64,000 nucleotides of DNA from Chlorobium sp. (GTDB taxonomy: Bacteria; Bacteroidota; Chlorobiia; Chlorobiales; Chlorobiaceae), in NCBI GenBank assembly GCA_028277225.1, contig JANQHB010000004.1, forward strand, positions 1-64,000, written 5' to 3'. This document shows, in pieces, positions 8,903-19,010 of the stretch (position 1 is the stretch's first letter; every line of letters begins with the position of its first letter). Below the pieces are notes generated by a model. It made no database searches and was not told where the DNA came from. It saw only the letters and a list, made by a program, of their open reading frames with translations. Both the position numbers and the translations under genes were made by a program.

Positions 8903-8956
8903 TACATTAAAAAAAGTGATTATCTCCTGCTGTCATCATGACGAAGGGCCGCTGAA

Positions 8957-9748
8957 ATGACAAAAGTCGAATATAAGCATACTGAAATAGCGGCAAAAAA
9001 AAAACTCGGTCAGAACTTCCTGACAGACCGCAACATCTGCAGAAAAATTGCCCTTTCGGCAGGCATCGGTCCTGGAAAGAACGTTGTTGAGATCGGTCCC
9101 GGATTCGGCGCACTGACCGCTGCAATACTTCTTGCTGAACCGGGATCTTTCTCAGCAATTGAAAAAGATCCGGCACTTGCATCGTTCATTCGCAGGGAAT
9201 ACCCGTCGGTTGAGGTGATCGAAGATGATTTCCTGAAAGTCGACCTCGCTCTTCCCGCTCGTCATACTCCGCTCACGATCATGGGAAACATTCCCTACTC
9301 GATCACCTCCCCGATCCTTTTCAAACTGCTCGACAACAGACGGCACATCGCTTCCGAAACACTCATGATGCAGTACGAAGTGGCACAACGCCTCGTTGCG
9401 ACACCCGGAACGAAAGAATACGGGATACTGGCCGTGCAGCTGCAGACGTTTTGCAGAGTCTCCATCCTGTTCAAGGTAAGCAGAAAGGTTTTCAGACCTC
9501 AACCCGAGGTCGACAGCGCCGTGGTGCAGATCATCCCGAAAAAAACTCCGCTGGATAACGACGAAACAGGTTACCGGCACTTTGTCCGGACTGCTTTCTC
9601 GCAAAGAAGGAAAACACTCCTGAACAACCTCAAAAAACATTACGATCTGTCGTCGGTAAACATGTTTGACCTGACACGGCGTGCAGAATCCCTCTCAATC
9701 GATGAATTCGAAACGCTTTTCAGGGAAATCGGACCTGAAAAACAATAA
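8957..9748 (+). CDS. rsmA: 16S rRNA dimethyladenosine transferase RsmA (KsgA)
   Basis: This 263-residue SAM-dependent methylase dimethylates two adjacent adenines near the 3' end of 16S rRNA late in small-subunit assembly. The N-terminus [11 protein letters not shown] is diagnostic, followed by SAM motif [13 protein letters not shown] (about residues 49-60) and the catalytic motif [12 protein letters not shown]. The C-terminal half contains [14 protein letters not shown]. Length is normal. Its upstream region is largely taken up by a MITE-like element ending 54 bp before the start. Confidence 0.96.
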   Translation: MTKVEYKHTEIAAKKKLGQNFLTDRNICRKIALSAGIGPGKNVVEIGPGFGALTAAILLAEPGSFSAIEKDPALASFIRREYPSVEVIEDDFLKVDLALPARHTPLTIMGNIPYSITSPILFKLLDNRRHIASETLMMQYEVAQRLVATPGTKEYGILAVQLQTFCRVSILFKVSRKVFRPQPEVDSAVVQIIPKKTPLDNDETGYRHFVRTAFSQRRKTLLNNLKKHYDLSSVNMFDLTRRAESLSIDEFETLFREIGPEKQ

Positions 9749-9974
9749 TAGAACCATTCGAAATACAGACACCTGTAGAGGCCTTTTTTCCTGCAGGATC
9801 AGGAATGCGAGACTTTTTATTACGGTTTACGGCAGGGATTTCGTAAAATATTTTTTCACTCGGCCCGTTGAGAAGATATCAGTATCAGTTCTTTCCAACA
9901 GTACCGGGCAAGCAGGCACACCTTTTTCCGGCAGAAAACAGTAGCTGCCTTTTAACGCTAAACGTTACCGCACT

Positions 9975-11873
9975 ATGCAACACTCCTATGATACCTTTTA
10001 CAGGGAATCGATAGAAAACCCCGACAAGTTCTGGGCGGAAGCCGCCGAAAAGCTGCATTGGTACACGAAATGGCACCATGTACTCGACGATGCCAACCCC
10101 CCTTTCTACCGATGGTTTGCCGGAGGCATCACCAACACCTGTTATAACGCACTTGACCGGCATGTTGACGAGGGCCGGGGAAACGATACGGCCGTCATAT
10201 ACGACAGTCCGGTAACAGGCGCCAAAGAACGGTATACGTATCGCGATTTCCGTGACAAAGTAGCTCTTTTTGCCGGAGCCCTGCAATCGCGGGGCGTCAG
10301 AAAAGGCGACCGGGTCATCATCTACATGCCGATGATCCCGGAAGCTGTTGTCGCAATGCTCGCCTGCGCCAGAATAGGAGCGATCCATTCAGTCGTTTTC
10401 GGAGGATTCGCATCCCACGAGCTTGCCGTAAGGATTGACGACTGCAAGCCCAAGGTGATCATCTCGGCTTCCTGCGGCATCGAACGGGACAAGGTCATCG
10501 ATTACAAACGTCTGCTGGATATTGCTGTCGAACTTGCCCATTTCAAGCCTGAAATCTGCATCATCCATCAGAGAGAACGCCTGAAAGCCCAACTGAACGA
10601 AGATCGTGACCTCACTTGGAAACAGGCCCTGCTCGGCGCGGAACCCGCCCCCTGCGTCCCTGTCGAGTCGTCCGATCCGCTCTATATCCTCTATACATCC
10701 GGAACGACCGGCAAGCCGAAAGGCGTTGTGCGGGATAACGGCGGACACATGGTTGCGCTCAAATGGAGCATGGAACACGTCTACGGGATCAAACCCGGTG
10801 AAACCTACTGGGCCGCAAGCGATATCGGCTGGGTTGTAGGACACTCCTATATCGTTTACGGACCGCTTCTTAACGGCAACGCAACGATCATTTTCGAAGG
10901 CAAACCGGTTGGAACTCCCGATCCCGGTGTTTTCTGGAGGATTATCGAGGAATACAACGTTTCGGTCTTCTTCACCGCTCCGACAGCGTTCAGGGCGATC
11001 AAAAAAGAAGACCCGAAAGGAACCTATATCAAAAAGCATGATCTCTCCGGGTTCAGAACCCTGTTCCTTGCCGGTGAACGTGCCGATCCCGATACGGTCA
11101 AATGGGCTGAAGAACGTCTGAAAGTACCGGTTATCGACCACTGGTGGCAAACTGAAACCGGCTGGGCAATCGCGGCAAACTGTCAGGGTATAGAGCCGGG
11201 AGAAATCAAACACGGCTCAGCTTCTAAAGCCGTTCCCGGCTACAATGTCAAAGTGGTCAACCAGGACGGAGAAACCCTGGAAGCAGGACAAATGGGCGAT
11301 ATTGTCATCGAGCATCCGCTTCCGCCGGGTACGATGCTGACGCTCTGGAAAGCCGACAACCAGTTCATCGACAGCTACATGTCGAAATATCCGGGCAACT
11401 ACCTCACCAGCGATGCAGGCTACATCGATGAAGACGGTTACCTGTTCATCATGTCCCGTACCGACGACATTATCAACGTTGCCGGTCACCGTCTCTCCAC
11501 AGGTGCCATCGAGGCCGAACTCTGTGCACATCCGGACGTGGCGGAAAGCGCCGTCATCGGTGCCGCCGATGACCTCAAAGGTGAAGTCCCTGTAGGCTTC
11601 CTTGTCCTCAAAGCAGGGGTAGACACCTCCCATTCCCAGATCATCAAACACGTCATCGAGTATGTCAGGGAAAATATCGGACCGGTCGCATCCTTTAAAA
11701 AAGCGATCATCGTCGAAAGACTGCCGAAAACACGATCCGGTAAAATTCTGAGGGGAACCATGCGAAAAATCGCAAACGGCCAGGAATATTCCATGCCGGC
11801 AACGATCGACGATCCTGCAATTCTTGACGAGATCAAGGTTGCACTGCAGTCGATAGGGTACGCCCAGAAATAG
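9975..11873 (+). CDS. prpE: Propionyl-CoA synthetase PrpE
   Basis: This 632-residue AMP-forming acyl-CoA synthetase activates propionate with ATP and CoA. It has the N-terminal acetyl-CoA-synthetase-like cap (YDTFYRESIENPDKFW), the phosphate-binding loop YTSGTTGKPKG (about residues 240-250), an adenine-binding WWQTETGW segment, and the catalytic lysine near residue 590 in RSGKILRG, which acetylation of the lysine can inactivate in relatives. Overall wording matches PrpE more than acetyl-CoA synthetase, and the methylmalonyl-CoA genes directly downstream on the same strand support propionate as substrate. The gap to the epimerase is 128 bp and holds degenerate 7-bp repeats. Confidence 0.9.
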   Translation: MQHSYDTFYRESIENPDKFWAEAAEKLHWYTKWHHVLDDANPPFYRWFAGGITNTCYNALDRHVDEGRGNDTAVIYDSPVTGAKERYTYRDFRDKVALFAGALQSRGVRKGDRVIIYMPMIPEAVVAMLACARIGAIHSVVFGGFASHELAVRIDDCKPKVIISASCGIERDKVIDYKRLLDIAVELAHFKPEICIIHQRERLKAQLNEDRDLTWKQALLGAEPAPCVPVESSDPLYILYTSGTTGKPKGVVRDNGGHMVALKWSMEHVYGIKPGETYWAASDIGWVVGHSYIVYGPLLNGNATIIFEGKPVGTPDPGVFWRIIEEYNVSVFFTAPTAFRAIKKEDPKGTYIKKHDLSGFRTLFLAGERADPDTVKWAEERLKVPVIDHWWQTETGWAIAANCQGIEPGEIKHGSASKAVPGYNVKVVNQDGETLEAGQMGDIVIEHPLPPGTMLTLWKADNQFIDSYMSKYPGNYLTSDAGYIDEDGYLFIMSRTDDIINVAGHRLSTGAIEAELCAHPDVAESAVIGAADDLKGEVPVGFLVLKAGVDTSHSQIIKHVIEYVRENIGPVASFKKAIIVERLPKTRSGKILRGTMRKIANGQEYSMPATIDDPAILDEIKVALQSIGYAQK

Positions 11874-11874
11874 T

Positions 11875-11916
11875 CGGCAGTGGGCAGTTCACAGTCGACA
11901 GCAGGCAGTCATCAGC
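11875..11916. repeat. Six degenerate 7-bp tandem units
   Basis: Starting at 11875 the sequence can be read as successive heptads CGGCAGT, GGGCAGT, TCACAGT, CGACAGC, AGGCAGT, CATCAGC, all sharing a CAG core at fixed phase. It begins two bases after the prpE stop codon and ends about 85 bp before the epimerase start. There is no hairpin or coding potential. Confidence 0.6.
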
Positions 11917-12001
11917 CGGGGCAAGCACTTTGCATGAAAAAAAATATTGAAATGCTTGTAATACTCAACAGTTAAACGACTCAACAAATCAACAGCTGCT
12001 G

Positions 12002-12412
12002 ATGATCTCGAACATTGACCATATTGCCATTGCGGTAAAAAACCTCGAGGAATCGCTCGAACGATTCAGGACGCTGACCGGTGCCGCCGATGATCAGATC
12101 AGGATCGAGAAGGTATTGTCGGAAAAGGTCCGGGTTGCGTTCATTCAGATCGGCGGTTCGAAAATCGAACTTCTTGAACCGCTCGACGCGACGAGCCCGA
12201 TTGCACGGTTCCTTGAAAAACGTGGAGAGGGCCTCCACCATATCTCGCTGGAGACCGATGATCTCGACGCTGAAATCGGGAGAACCGCCAAAGAGAACCT
12301 GCTTCCGCTTTCCCCCCCTTCCGAGGGCGCGGGAAAGAAAAAAATCGTATTTTTCAACCCCAAAGACACAGGAAAGGTTCTTGTGGAGTTTGTCCAGAAG
12401 ATTCATGATTGA
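12002..12412 (+). CDS. mce: Methylmalonyl-CoA epimerase
   Basis: This 136-residue vicinal-oxygen-chelate protein interconverts (S)- and (R)-methylmalonyl-CoA, linking the carboxylase and the mutase. The metal ligands fit the family: His7 in NIDHIAIAV, a central HHISLE motif (His near residue 80) and a C-terminal Glu in VLVEFVQ. The segment IGGSKIELLEPL followed by SPIARFLEKRGEGLHHI is very characteristic. It is 6 bp upstream of the carboxyltransferase gene and clearly in one operon with it. Confidence 0.94.
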   Translation: MISNIDHIAIAVKNLEESLERFRTLTGAADDQIRIEKVLSEKVRVAFIQIGGSKIELLEPLDATSPIARFLEKRGEGLHHISLETDDLDAEIGRTAKENLLPLSPPSEGAGKKKIVFFNPKDTGKVLVEFVQKIHD

Positions 12413-12418
12413 ATTACA

Positions 12419-14206
12419 GTGAAGCATTTTTTTCTCCCCTTCGAAAAACATGAGGATTTCAGCTATACGCCTGAGACAATCCGACATCTGAGCGCATTTG
12501 AGAGGTATAAGCTTTCATTTCACCCTGAACGCCCCAAATATCTCGATTATCTTGACATTTTCGACAATGTCGAAACATGCTTTGATAGTGACGACCACGG
12601 TGCCTGTCTGATCCAGACGCACAGGGCTATGCTCGAAACCCCTAAAGGCGCCCTGAAAGTCATGCTGATCGGTCAGCAGTCAGCGCCCACATCCTGTTTT
12701 GAAGAACTTACCGGGCTGATGCAGGATTACGGACTGGCAATGAAATGGAATCAGGGAATGCCGACCCCTGCGTCATATCAGCGTGCCCTTCAGGCGATCG
12801 AACTGGCAGAAAAAGAGAACAGGCTCATCATTACCATGATCGACACTCCGGGCGCAGATCCTACTGAAGATGCGGAAGCAGGAGGCATAGCCTGGAAAAT
12901 CGGCAAATGCATGCAGGCGCTGGCCGAAACCCCCGTTCCGACAATATCGGTCATCCTCAACCGCGGATGCAGCGGAGGAGCAATCGCTCTGTCCGGTTGT
13001 GACAGGGTTCTTGCCATGGAGCATGCCACCTACCTTGTGATTTCGCCGGAAGCATGCTCTTCGATCCTGTTCAGAACGAGAGCCAAAGCCGACCATGCTG
13101 CAGAAATATCAAGAATATCTGCGGCAGATGCCCAGAAGCAAGGCATCGTCGATACTCTTGTCAGCGAACCTGAAGGTCCTGCACACCGTTTTCCGGCTGC
13201 TGCCAAACAATCCCTGAAAACAGCGCTGGCAGATCACGCCATGTCACTCAACTCGATCCCATCGGACGAAATATTCTCTGTAAGAACTGAACGCTGGAGC
13301 ACAATCGGCCAATGGGATGAAATAGAAGAAAAAGATTTCGCCCGTTTTGAAAAAAACGTCTCCCGCTGTCTCGAAAAACCATCCGGTTACCAATTCATAC
13401 AACGGCACAAAGGCTGCAGGAATCCGGTTGACGGAAAAAGAATATACGATCCGGTCTATTTCCCTCTTCTTGCAGATAACAACAATGTCTGTCCGGATTG
13501 CGGATTCCGCTATACCCGTCTGTCGGCCAGAGACTATATCCATCTGGTCCTCGACCGCCACTCGTTCCGCGAACATAACAATACCCGGTATCTGGTCGAC
13601 CGGGACATACTCAACTTCCCTGACTATCAGGCAAAGCTGGAAAAAGCCCGTCTTGCAACAGGCATGGCATCGGCGTTCATCACTGGTGACGGTACTGTCT
13701 GTGGACATGACGTGGTATTCTGTGCAACCGATTTCGGTTTCCTCGGAGGCTCGTTCTGCATGGCAACTGGAGAAAAGGTCTGGCGTGCCGCCGAAACCGC
13801 ACTGGACCGTCAATGCCCTCTTATTCTGCAGGCTGCCGGGGGTGGCGCACGCATGCACGAAGGATGCTCTTCGATGGTCAGCATACCCAAGATACACGTA
13901 GCCTTGTCCAGGGTGGAAAGAGCCTCCCTCCCGGTAATCACCATAATAACTGATCCGACACTTGGAGGAGTAGCAATAGGCTTCGGCTCCCGCGGCATCC
14001 AGTTGTTCGAGTATAAAGCGGGAAACATCGGGTTCTCCGGGAAACGGGTGATCGAACAGTATACAGGAAAAACCACCTCCCCTGACTTTCAGACAACAAA
14101 CTGGCTGAAAGAGCTGGGGCACGCAAAGCATATCGTAAGACCCGAAAATCTTCAGAAAACAATTGCCGGAATTATCGAAAACGGCCATCAGCATCTCCTG
14201 CTGTAA
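12419..14206 (+). CDS. Fused AccA-AccD-type acyl-CoA carboxyltransferase
   Basis: One 595-residue chain contains both halves of a biotin-dependent carboxyltransferase. Residues about 20-260 resemble AccA (alpha): [33 protein letters not shown], then [17 protein letters not shown] and [14 protein letters not shown]. Residues about 330-595 resemble AccD (beta): [29 protein letters not shown], then [16 protein letters not shown] and [10 protein letters not shown]. The order alpha-beta is the reverse of typical AccD-A or PccB-type chains. The zinc ribbon is altered: CPDC at 358-361 is kept, but the first Cys pair seems replaced by His330-x2-Cys333. Within this operon it most likely carboxylates propionyl-CoA, with biotin carboxylase and carrier encoded elsewhere. 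Acetyl-CoA carboxylation cannot be excluded. Confidence 0.82.
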   Translation: MKHFFLPFEKHEDFSYTPETIRHLSAFERYKLSFHPERPKYLDYLDIFDNVETCFDSDDHGACLIQTHRAMLETPKGALKVMLIGQQSAPTSCFEELTGLMQDYGLAMKWNQGMPTPASYQRALQAIELAEKENRLIITMIDTPGADPTEDAEAGGIAWKIGKCMQALAETPVPTISVILNRGCSGGAIALSGCDRVLAMEHATYLVISPEACSSILFRTRAKADHAAEISRISAADAQKQGIVDTLVSEPEGPAHRFPAAAKQSLKTALADHAMSLNSIPSDEIFSVRTERWSTIGQWDEIEEKDFARFEKNVSRCLEKPSGYQFIQRHKGCRNPVDGKRIYDPVYFPLLADNNNVCPDCGFRYTRLSARDYIHLVLDRHSFREHNNTRYLVDRDILNFPDYQAKLEKARLATGMASAFITGDGTVCGHDVVFCATDFGFLGGSFCMATGEKVWRAAETALDRQCPLILQAAGGGARMHEGCSSMVSIPKIHVALSRVERASLPVITIITDPTLGGVAIGFGSRGIQLFEYKAGNIGFSGKRVIEQYTGKTTSPDFQTTNWLKELGHAKHIVRPENLQKTIAGIIENGHQHLLL

Positions 14207-14238
14207 CAGGACTTTCTGCGGCCTTTGCACAATTTATC

Positions 14239-17200
14239 ATGAATACACAGGCACCCATGTTTGAAGAATTCAGCCCGGTAACCAGAGAAGAGTGGAAAGA
14301 GCAGGTCAAAAGAGAGCTCAAGAGTGTCGATTATGACTCGATCGTCTGGGAAACACCGGACGGTTTCAGGCAGGAAGCATGGTACAGCCCCTCGAATCCA
14401 TTGCCAGACGATTTTGCGTCTTATCGGCCTCACAACAATAATTCATGGAATATCGGGATTGAAGTTGAGGCACGGGATCCGGATGAAGCTTCTGCAAACG
14501 CTCATCGTCACCTGATGAACGGCGCTGACTCCATCATTTTCAACCTCTCTTCACAAAAGGAACCTGATCCCCTTTTTCTCGAAGCTCTTTTGCGTGATAT
14601 CGACTGTAACGCTGCCCGAGTCTCGTTTTCAGGCGCCGGTTCTGCAGAAAACCTGCTCTCCAATGCCGCTGCAATCGAGACTTTTCCGGCAAACCGGGGA
14701 GGGCTGACAGACAATCTCCTGGTATCGGACCATCTGCTGGACCTGTCCGAACAGTTCCCGCGGTTTCATGTGCTGGGAATAGATGTTTTGCAGGCTGTCG
14801 GTGCAAACCTTACACCGGCTGAGCAAATAGCCCGCTCAATTGCAGCATATGAAACGCTTGCAGAAAATCCCGCCGTCACCCGAAAAAACGCTCCGGTTTC
14901 CGGAACAACAATGGTGACCCTGACGTCAGGCAGGTCGTTCTTCATGGAAATAGCAAAAATCCGGGCGTTCCGCCATCTCTGGAAACTCGCTGTTTCCACT
15001 CTTGAAAACGAAAAAATGGCGGCTCTCGATCCCGAACTTGTCGTTCGCCTCGATCCGGGAGAACCATACCGTGACGACCCTGAAAGCTCCCTTGTCATTC
15101 TTGCCACACAGGCCGTCTCTGCCGTCCTTGGAGGATGCGATACGCTCCTGATCCCCTCCTACAGCAAAGGCACCGCGTATGACCTGCAAACCGCCGAACG
15201 TCTTTGCCTCAACATACACCATATTCTCCGGTACGAAAGCATGCTGGACAGTGTCATCGATCCGGCTGCAGGCTCTGCCTACATTGAGAACCTCACTCAT
15301 GAACTGGTTTCGAAAGCATGCGCTATTCTCGGTAAAAACTATTCCCCGGAGCAGACAAGCAGGATCAGAAGAGCTCCAATACGTTCTGCCGGTCAGGCCA
15401 GGACTCCTTCAGACGATCCTCAGGAGAAACAGCAAGAGAAATTGACTCCTGAAGGAATCTCCGTTCAGAACCGTTACAGCAGCGACGATACCGCACATCT
15501 GGAACAACTCGGTTTCGCACCGGGCTTTCCGCCCTTCAACGCCGGGCCATATACAACCATGTATACCCGGAGACCCTGGACCATACGTCAGTATGCCGGA
15601 TTTTCAACCGCCGAACAATCAAACGAGTTTTACCGGCAGAACCTTGCCGCAGGCCAGAAAGGGCTTTCGGTCGCCTTCGATCTGCCGACACACAGAGGGT
15701 ACGACTCCGATCACCCGAGAGTCGTCGGGGATGTCGGCAAAGCGGGAGTCGCCATTGACAGCGTTGAAGACATGAAAGTTCTCTTTGACGGCATACCGCT
15801 CGACAGCATGTCTGTCTCGATGACCATGAACGGAGCGGTGCTTCCTGTTATGGCATTTTATATCGTTGCCGCAGAGGAACAGGGTGTGGCGCCGGAGAAG
15901 CTCAGCGGAACAATACAGAACGACATCCTCAAGGAGTTCATGGTCCGCAACACCTTTATCTATCCTCCGGCATCATCAATGAGGATCATTGCCGATATTT
16001 TCCGCTACACTTCAGCCAACATGCCCAGGTTCAATTCTATCAGCATCTCGGGCTATCACATGCAGGAAGCAGGAGCGACAGCGGACCTCGAACTCGCCTT
16101 TACATTAGCCGACGGGCTCGAATATATACGTACCGGTCTCGACGCAGGACTGAAGATCGATGATTTCGCCCCGCGTCTTTCCTTCTTCTGGGGGATCGGC
16201 ATGAATTTTTTCACCGAAATCGCCAAACTGAGGGCTGCACGGATGCTCTGGGCCAAAATTGTACGAAGCTTCAATCCAGGCAATATCAAATCCCTCATGC
16301 TGCGGTCGCATTGCCAGACTTCCGGCTGGAGCCTCACCGAACAGGATCCGTTCAATAACGTGACACGTACCTGTGTCGAAGCTCTCGCGGCTGTCCAGGG
16401 ACATACACAGTCACTGCACACCAATGCACTCGATGAAGCCATTGCACTGCCGTCTGTTTTCTCGGCAGGGATCGCCCGAAACACGCAGCTCTATCTCCAG
16501 GAAAAAACCGATATCGTTCGCGCAATCGATCCCTGGGGAGGCTCATACTATGTCGAATCCCTGACAAACGAGCTTGCAGCCAAAGCCTGGAAGATCATCG
16601 AAGAGATTGAAGCAATGGGGGGTATGGTGCAAGCGATCGAACAGGGGCTTCCCAAGCTCCGGATAGAAAAAGCTGCAACAGAAAAACAGGCCCGTATAGA
16701 CAATCATGACGATATCATCGTCGGCATCAACCGCTTCAGGCAGGAATGTCCGTCAACGCTCGATACCCTGGAGGTTGACAACACGGAAGTACTCCGCCGG
16801 CAGATCGAAAAACTTGACCGGGTGAGGCAAAAACGAAGCGAGAATAAAACCCGCGAGGTGCTCCTGAACCTGAAAAACTCGGCGCGAACAGGAACAGGCA
16901 ACCTGCTGGAACTGGCCATTACTGCAGCCAGGGAACGTGCCACACTCGGCGAAATTTCCGACGCTCTCGAAGAATCTTTCGGTCGGTATTGCTCAAGTGT
17001 CCAGCTCAACACCAACGTCTATCTTTCACACATGCACGATAACCGGAAATTCAGGGAGGCACAGCTTCTTGCCGATTCATATGCTGAACAGGAGGGCAGA
17101 CGGCCCAGGATTCTGGTTGCCAAAATTGGCCAGGACGGTCATGATCGCGGCGCCAAAGTCATTGCTGCCGCTTTTGCAGATATCGGTTTCGATGTCGATA

Positions 17201-17511
17201 TCAGTCCGCTTTTTCAGACACCCGACGAAATCGTCAGGCAGGCACTCGACAACGATGTCCATCTTGTCGGCGTATCGAGCCTTGCCGGAGGACACAAAAC
17301 GCTTGTTCCTGCCGTGATAGAAGGGTTGCAGAAGGCCGGCAGAAACGATATACTCGTCATCGCCGGAGGAGTCATCCCTGAAAAAGACTACACATTCCTT
17401 CTCGACGCAGGCGTAACGAAAGTCTTCGGTCCCGGAACGGTCATTGCCGAAGCCGCCGTATCCATCCTGAACATCCTTGTCGGCAACAGCACATCTGCCG
17501 GCAGTTCCTGA
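14239..17511 (+). CDS. mutB: Methylmalonyl-CoA mutase, fused small and large subunits
   Basis: A single 1090-residue chain carries a MutA-like part (about residues 1-380), a hydrophilic linker rich in D, Q, E and K (about 385-425), and a complete MutB-like part. The large part has [20 protein letters not shown], the substrate-barrel segment [20 protein letters not shown], and a C-terminal B12 domain with D966-x-H968-x2-G971 in [11 protein letters not shown]. It isomerises (R)-methylmalonyl-CoA to succinyl-CoA using adenosylcobalamin. The small part stops after its barrel and lacks its own flavodoxin-like B12-type domain. It lies 32 bp after the carboxyltransferase and 17 bp before meaB. Confidence 0.94.
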   Translation: MNTQAPMFEEFSPVTREEWKEQVKRELKSVDYDSIVWETPDGFRQEAWYSPSNPLPDDFASYRPHNNNSWNIGIEVEARDPDEASANAHRHLMNGADSIIFNLSSQKEPDPLFLEALLRDIDCNAARVSFSGAGSAENLLSNAAAIETFPANRGGLTDNLLVSDHLLDLSEQFPRFHVLGIDVLQAVGANLTPAEQIARSIAAYETLAENPAVTRKNAPVSGTTMVTLTSGRSFFMEIAKIRAFRHLWKLAVSTLENEKMAALDPELVVRLDPGEPYRDDPESSLVILATQAVSAVLGGCDTLLIPSYSKGTAYDLQTAERLCLNIHHILRYESMLDSVIDPAAGSAYIENLTHELVSKACAILGKNYSPEQTSRIRRAPIRSAGQARTPSDDPQEKQQEKLTPEGISVQNRYSSDDTAHLEQLGFAPGFPPFNAGPYTTMYTRRPWTIRQYAGFSTAEQSNEFYRQNLAAGQKGLSVAFDLPTHRGYDSDHPRVVGDVGKAGVAIDSVEDMKVLFDGIPLDSMSVSMTMNGAVLPVMAFYIVAAEEQGVAPEKLSGTIQNDILKEFMVRNTFIYPPASSMRIIADIFRYTSANMPRFNSISISGYHMQEAGATADLELAFTLADGLEYIRTGLDAGLKIDDFAPRLSFFWGIGMNFFTEIAKLRAARMLWAKIVRSFNPGNIKSLMLRSHCQTSGWSLTEQDPFNNVTRTCVEALAAVQGHTQSLHTNALDEAIALPSVFSAGIARNTQLYLQEKTDIVRAIDPWGGSYYVESLTNELAAKAWKIIEEIEAMGGMVQAIEQGLPKLRIEKAATEKQARIDNHDDIIVGINRFRQECPSTLDTLEVDNTEVLRRQIEKLDRVRQKRSENKTREVLLNLKNSARTGTGNLLELAITAARERATLGEISDALEESFGRYCSSVQLNTNVYLSHMHDNRKFREAQLLADSYAEQEGRRPRILVAKIGQDGHDRGAKVIAAAFADIGFDVDISPLFQTPDEIVRQALDNDVHLVGVSSLAGGHKTLVPAVIEGLQKAGRNDILVIAGGVIPEKDYTFLLDAGVTKVFGPGTVIAEAAVSILNILVGNSTSAGSS

Positions 17512-17528
17512 CAATTAAATCGCACAGC

Positions 17529-18533
17529 ATGTCCGGTTCCGGAAAACAAATACAGATCGAAGAAGCGGTCGGGCTTATCAAAAAGGGCAACAGAGCTGCC
17601 CTCGGCCGTGCCTTCACGCTCGTTGAATCATTGAGGCCCGACCATCAGGAAACAGCCCATAAGATCCTGGACAGCTGTCTCCCTGTCCCGGACCGGTCTT
17701 TGCGCATCGGTATAACAGGCCCTCCCGGAACAGGTAAAAGCACCCTGATCGAGTCACTCGGTCTTGAAATTCTCAAAAATCCTGAAAACCGTATCGCGAT
17801 CCTGGCCATCGACCCGAGCAGCGAACGGTCGGGCGGGAGTATCCTCGGCGACAAAGCCCGTATGGAAAAACTGGCGTGCCGCGAAGAGGTCTTTATTCGC
17901 CCTTCACCATCATCGGGATACCTTGGGGGAACATCGCCAAAGACCCATGAAGCAATTCTGCTCTGCGAAGCTGCCGGTTACAACGTCATCATTGTCGAAA
18001 CGGTCGGCGTCGGCCAATCGGAAATCGGCATTGCATCGATGGTCGATTATATTCTCCTCCTGGCCCTTCCGGGTTCCGGCGACGAGCTGCAGGGAATTAA
18101 GCGCGGCATCATGGAAATTGCAGACGGAATCGCAGTGACAAAAATTGACGACGCCGGACAAAAAAGTGTGCACCTGGCATGCGCTGCTTGCGAGTCGTCA
18201 CTGAAACTCCTGCAGAAAAAATATCCGGGATGGGAACCCCGGGTTATGCTGACCTCTGCGATCACCAATGAAGGCGTTGATGAGTTGTGGGAAAACATCC
18301 GGTTTTTCAAAGAGACAATGGAAAGAAATGGTGACTTTGAAAAAAACCGTCAGGCACAACTCATCCGGCTTCTGCGTGCAGAAACAGACCGGCAGCTTGT
18401 ACAGGCCTTCTATTCCAGAGAAACGGTCAACTCATCCTATGCGGTCATTGCATCTGCCGTAAAAAAAGGAAGCATCAGTCCGTTTTCCGGCGCGAAACAA
18501 CTGGTCGATACCGTCATTCCGAATCCTCGATAA
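17529..18533 (+). CDS. meaB: MeaB/ArgK-type GTPase, mutase chaperone
   Basis: This 334-residue G3E-family P-loop GTPase protects and reloads adenosylcobalamin-dependent mutases. Walker A is GITGPPGTGKST (residues 61-72, Lys70). The segment LAIDPSSERSGGSILGDKARM and the ETVGVGQSE switch region are diagnostic, and TKIDDA gives the guanine-specificity TKxD motif. Its place directly after the mutase is the usual arrangement. The last 20 bp overlap the end of the convergent universal stress protein gene. Confidence 0.95.
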   Translation: MSGSGKQIQIEEAVGLIKKGNRAALGRAFTLVESLRPDHQETAHKILDSCLPVPDRSLRIGITGPPGTGKSTLIESLGLEILKNPENRIAILAIDPSSERSGGSILGDKARMEKLACREEVFIRPSPSSGYLGGTSPKTHEAILLCEAAGYNVIIVETVGVGQSEIGIASMVDYILLLALPGSGDELQGIKRGIMEIADGIAVTKIDDAGQKSVHLACAACESSLKLLQKKYPGWEPRVMLTSAITNEGVDELWENIRFFKETMERNGDFEKNRQAQLIRLLRAETDRQLVQAFYSRETVNSSYAVIASAVKKGSISPFSGAKQLVDTVIPNPR

Positions 18534-18975
18534 ACTCTTTTTCTTCAGCCTTGACGATCAGCACGGGGCATGTAGCCTTGCGCACTACCGACTCGGCGAC
18601 ACTCCCCATCAGGAGCCTGCTCAATCCGGCCTTGCCATGTGATCCGAGAATAATGAGATTGACATCGAGTTCTTCAGCCATTTCCAGGATCAGCTCTGAT
18701 GGTGTGCCGATCCTCACTTCTGCCTGTACCTCCACGCCTTTTTCCTTTTCCATCCGAATGATCTCTTCGAGATCTTCTCGGGCAGCTTTCTCGAGGTCTT
18801 CTTCAAGCGGAACATAGGAAAGTGACATATCGACAGCCATAGGCCTTGGCTCGACAATATTGAGCAGTACCAGTTCCGCACCCATTCCTTTGGCAAACTC
18901 GTGGGCGTAACGCACGGCGTTACGAGAGGCTTCAGAAAAATCAACCGGACACAGAATCTTGCGGATTATTATCAT
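18514..18975 (-). CDS. Universal stress protein (UspA family)
   Basis: This 153-residue single-domain Usp begins IRKILCPVDFSEASRNA and carries the ATP-binding consensus G-x2-G-x9-G-S in GSHGKAGLSRLLMGSV, so it is of the nucleotide-binding type. Such cytosolic dimers respond to starvation or redox stress. The 3' end overlaps meaB by 20 bp on the opposite strand, making the two transcripts antisense at their ends. It is 35 bp downstream of the slipin gene and could share its transcript. Confidence 0.92.
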   Translation of the reverse strand: MIIIRKILCPVDFSEASRNAVRYAHEFAKGMGAELVLLNIVEPRPMAVDMSLSYVPLEEDLEKAAREDLEEIIRMEKEKGVEVQAEVRIGTPSELILEMAEELDVNLIILGSHGKAGLSRLLMGSVAESVVRKATCPVLIVKAEEKEFIEDSE

Positions 18976-19010
18976 CTTCGGAATATCTCGTTAAAAAATT
19001 CTGGAAAACA

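Noticed and set aside
9749..9830. Terminator after rsmA (CCTGTAG ... CTGCAGG)
   Set aside because: The stem is short with a mismatch and the T-run lies in the loop, not after the stem.
9749..9974. Cobalamin riboswitch upstream of the B12-dependent mutase cluster
   Set aside because: I looked for a B12-box-like segment before prpE and before the epimerase and found none; the mutase is B12-dependent but not a B12 synthesis or transport gene.
13244..14230. 328-codon minus-strand frame
   Set aside because: Antisense to the AccD-like half of the carboxyltransferase, where the sense frame carries conserved motifs.
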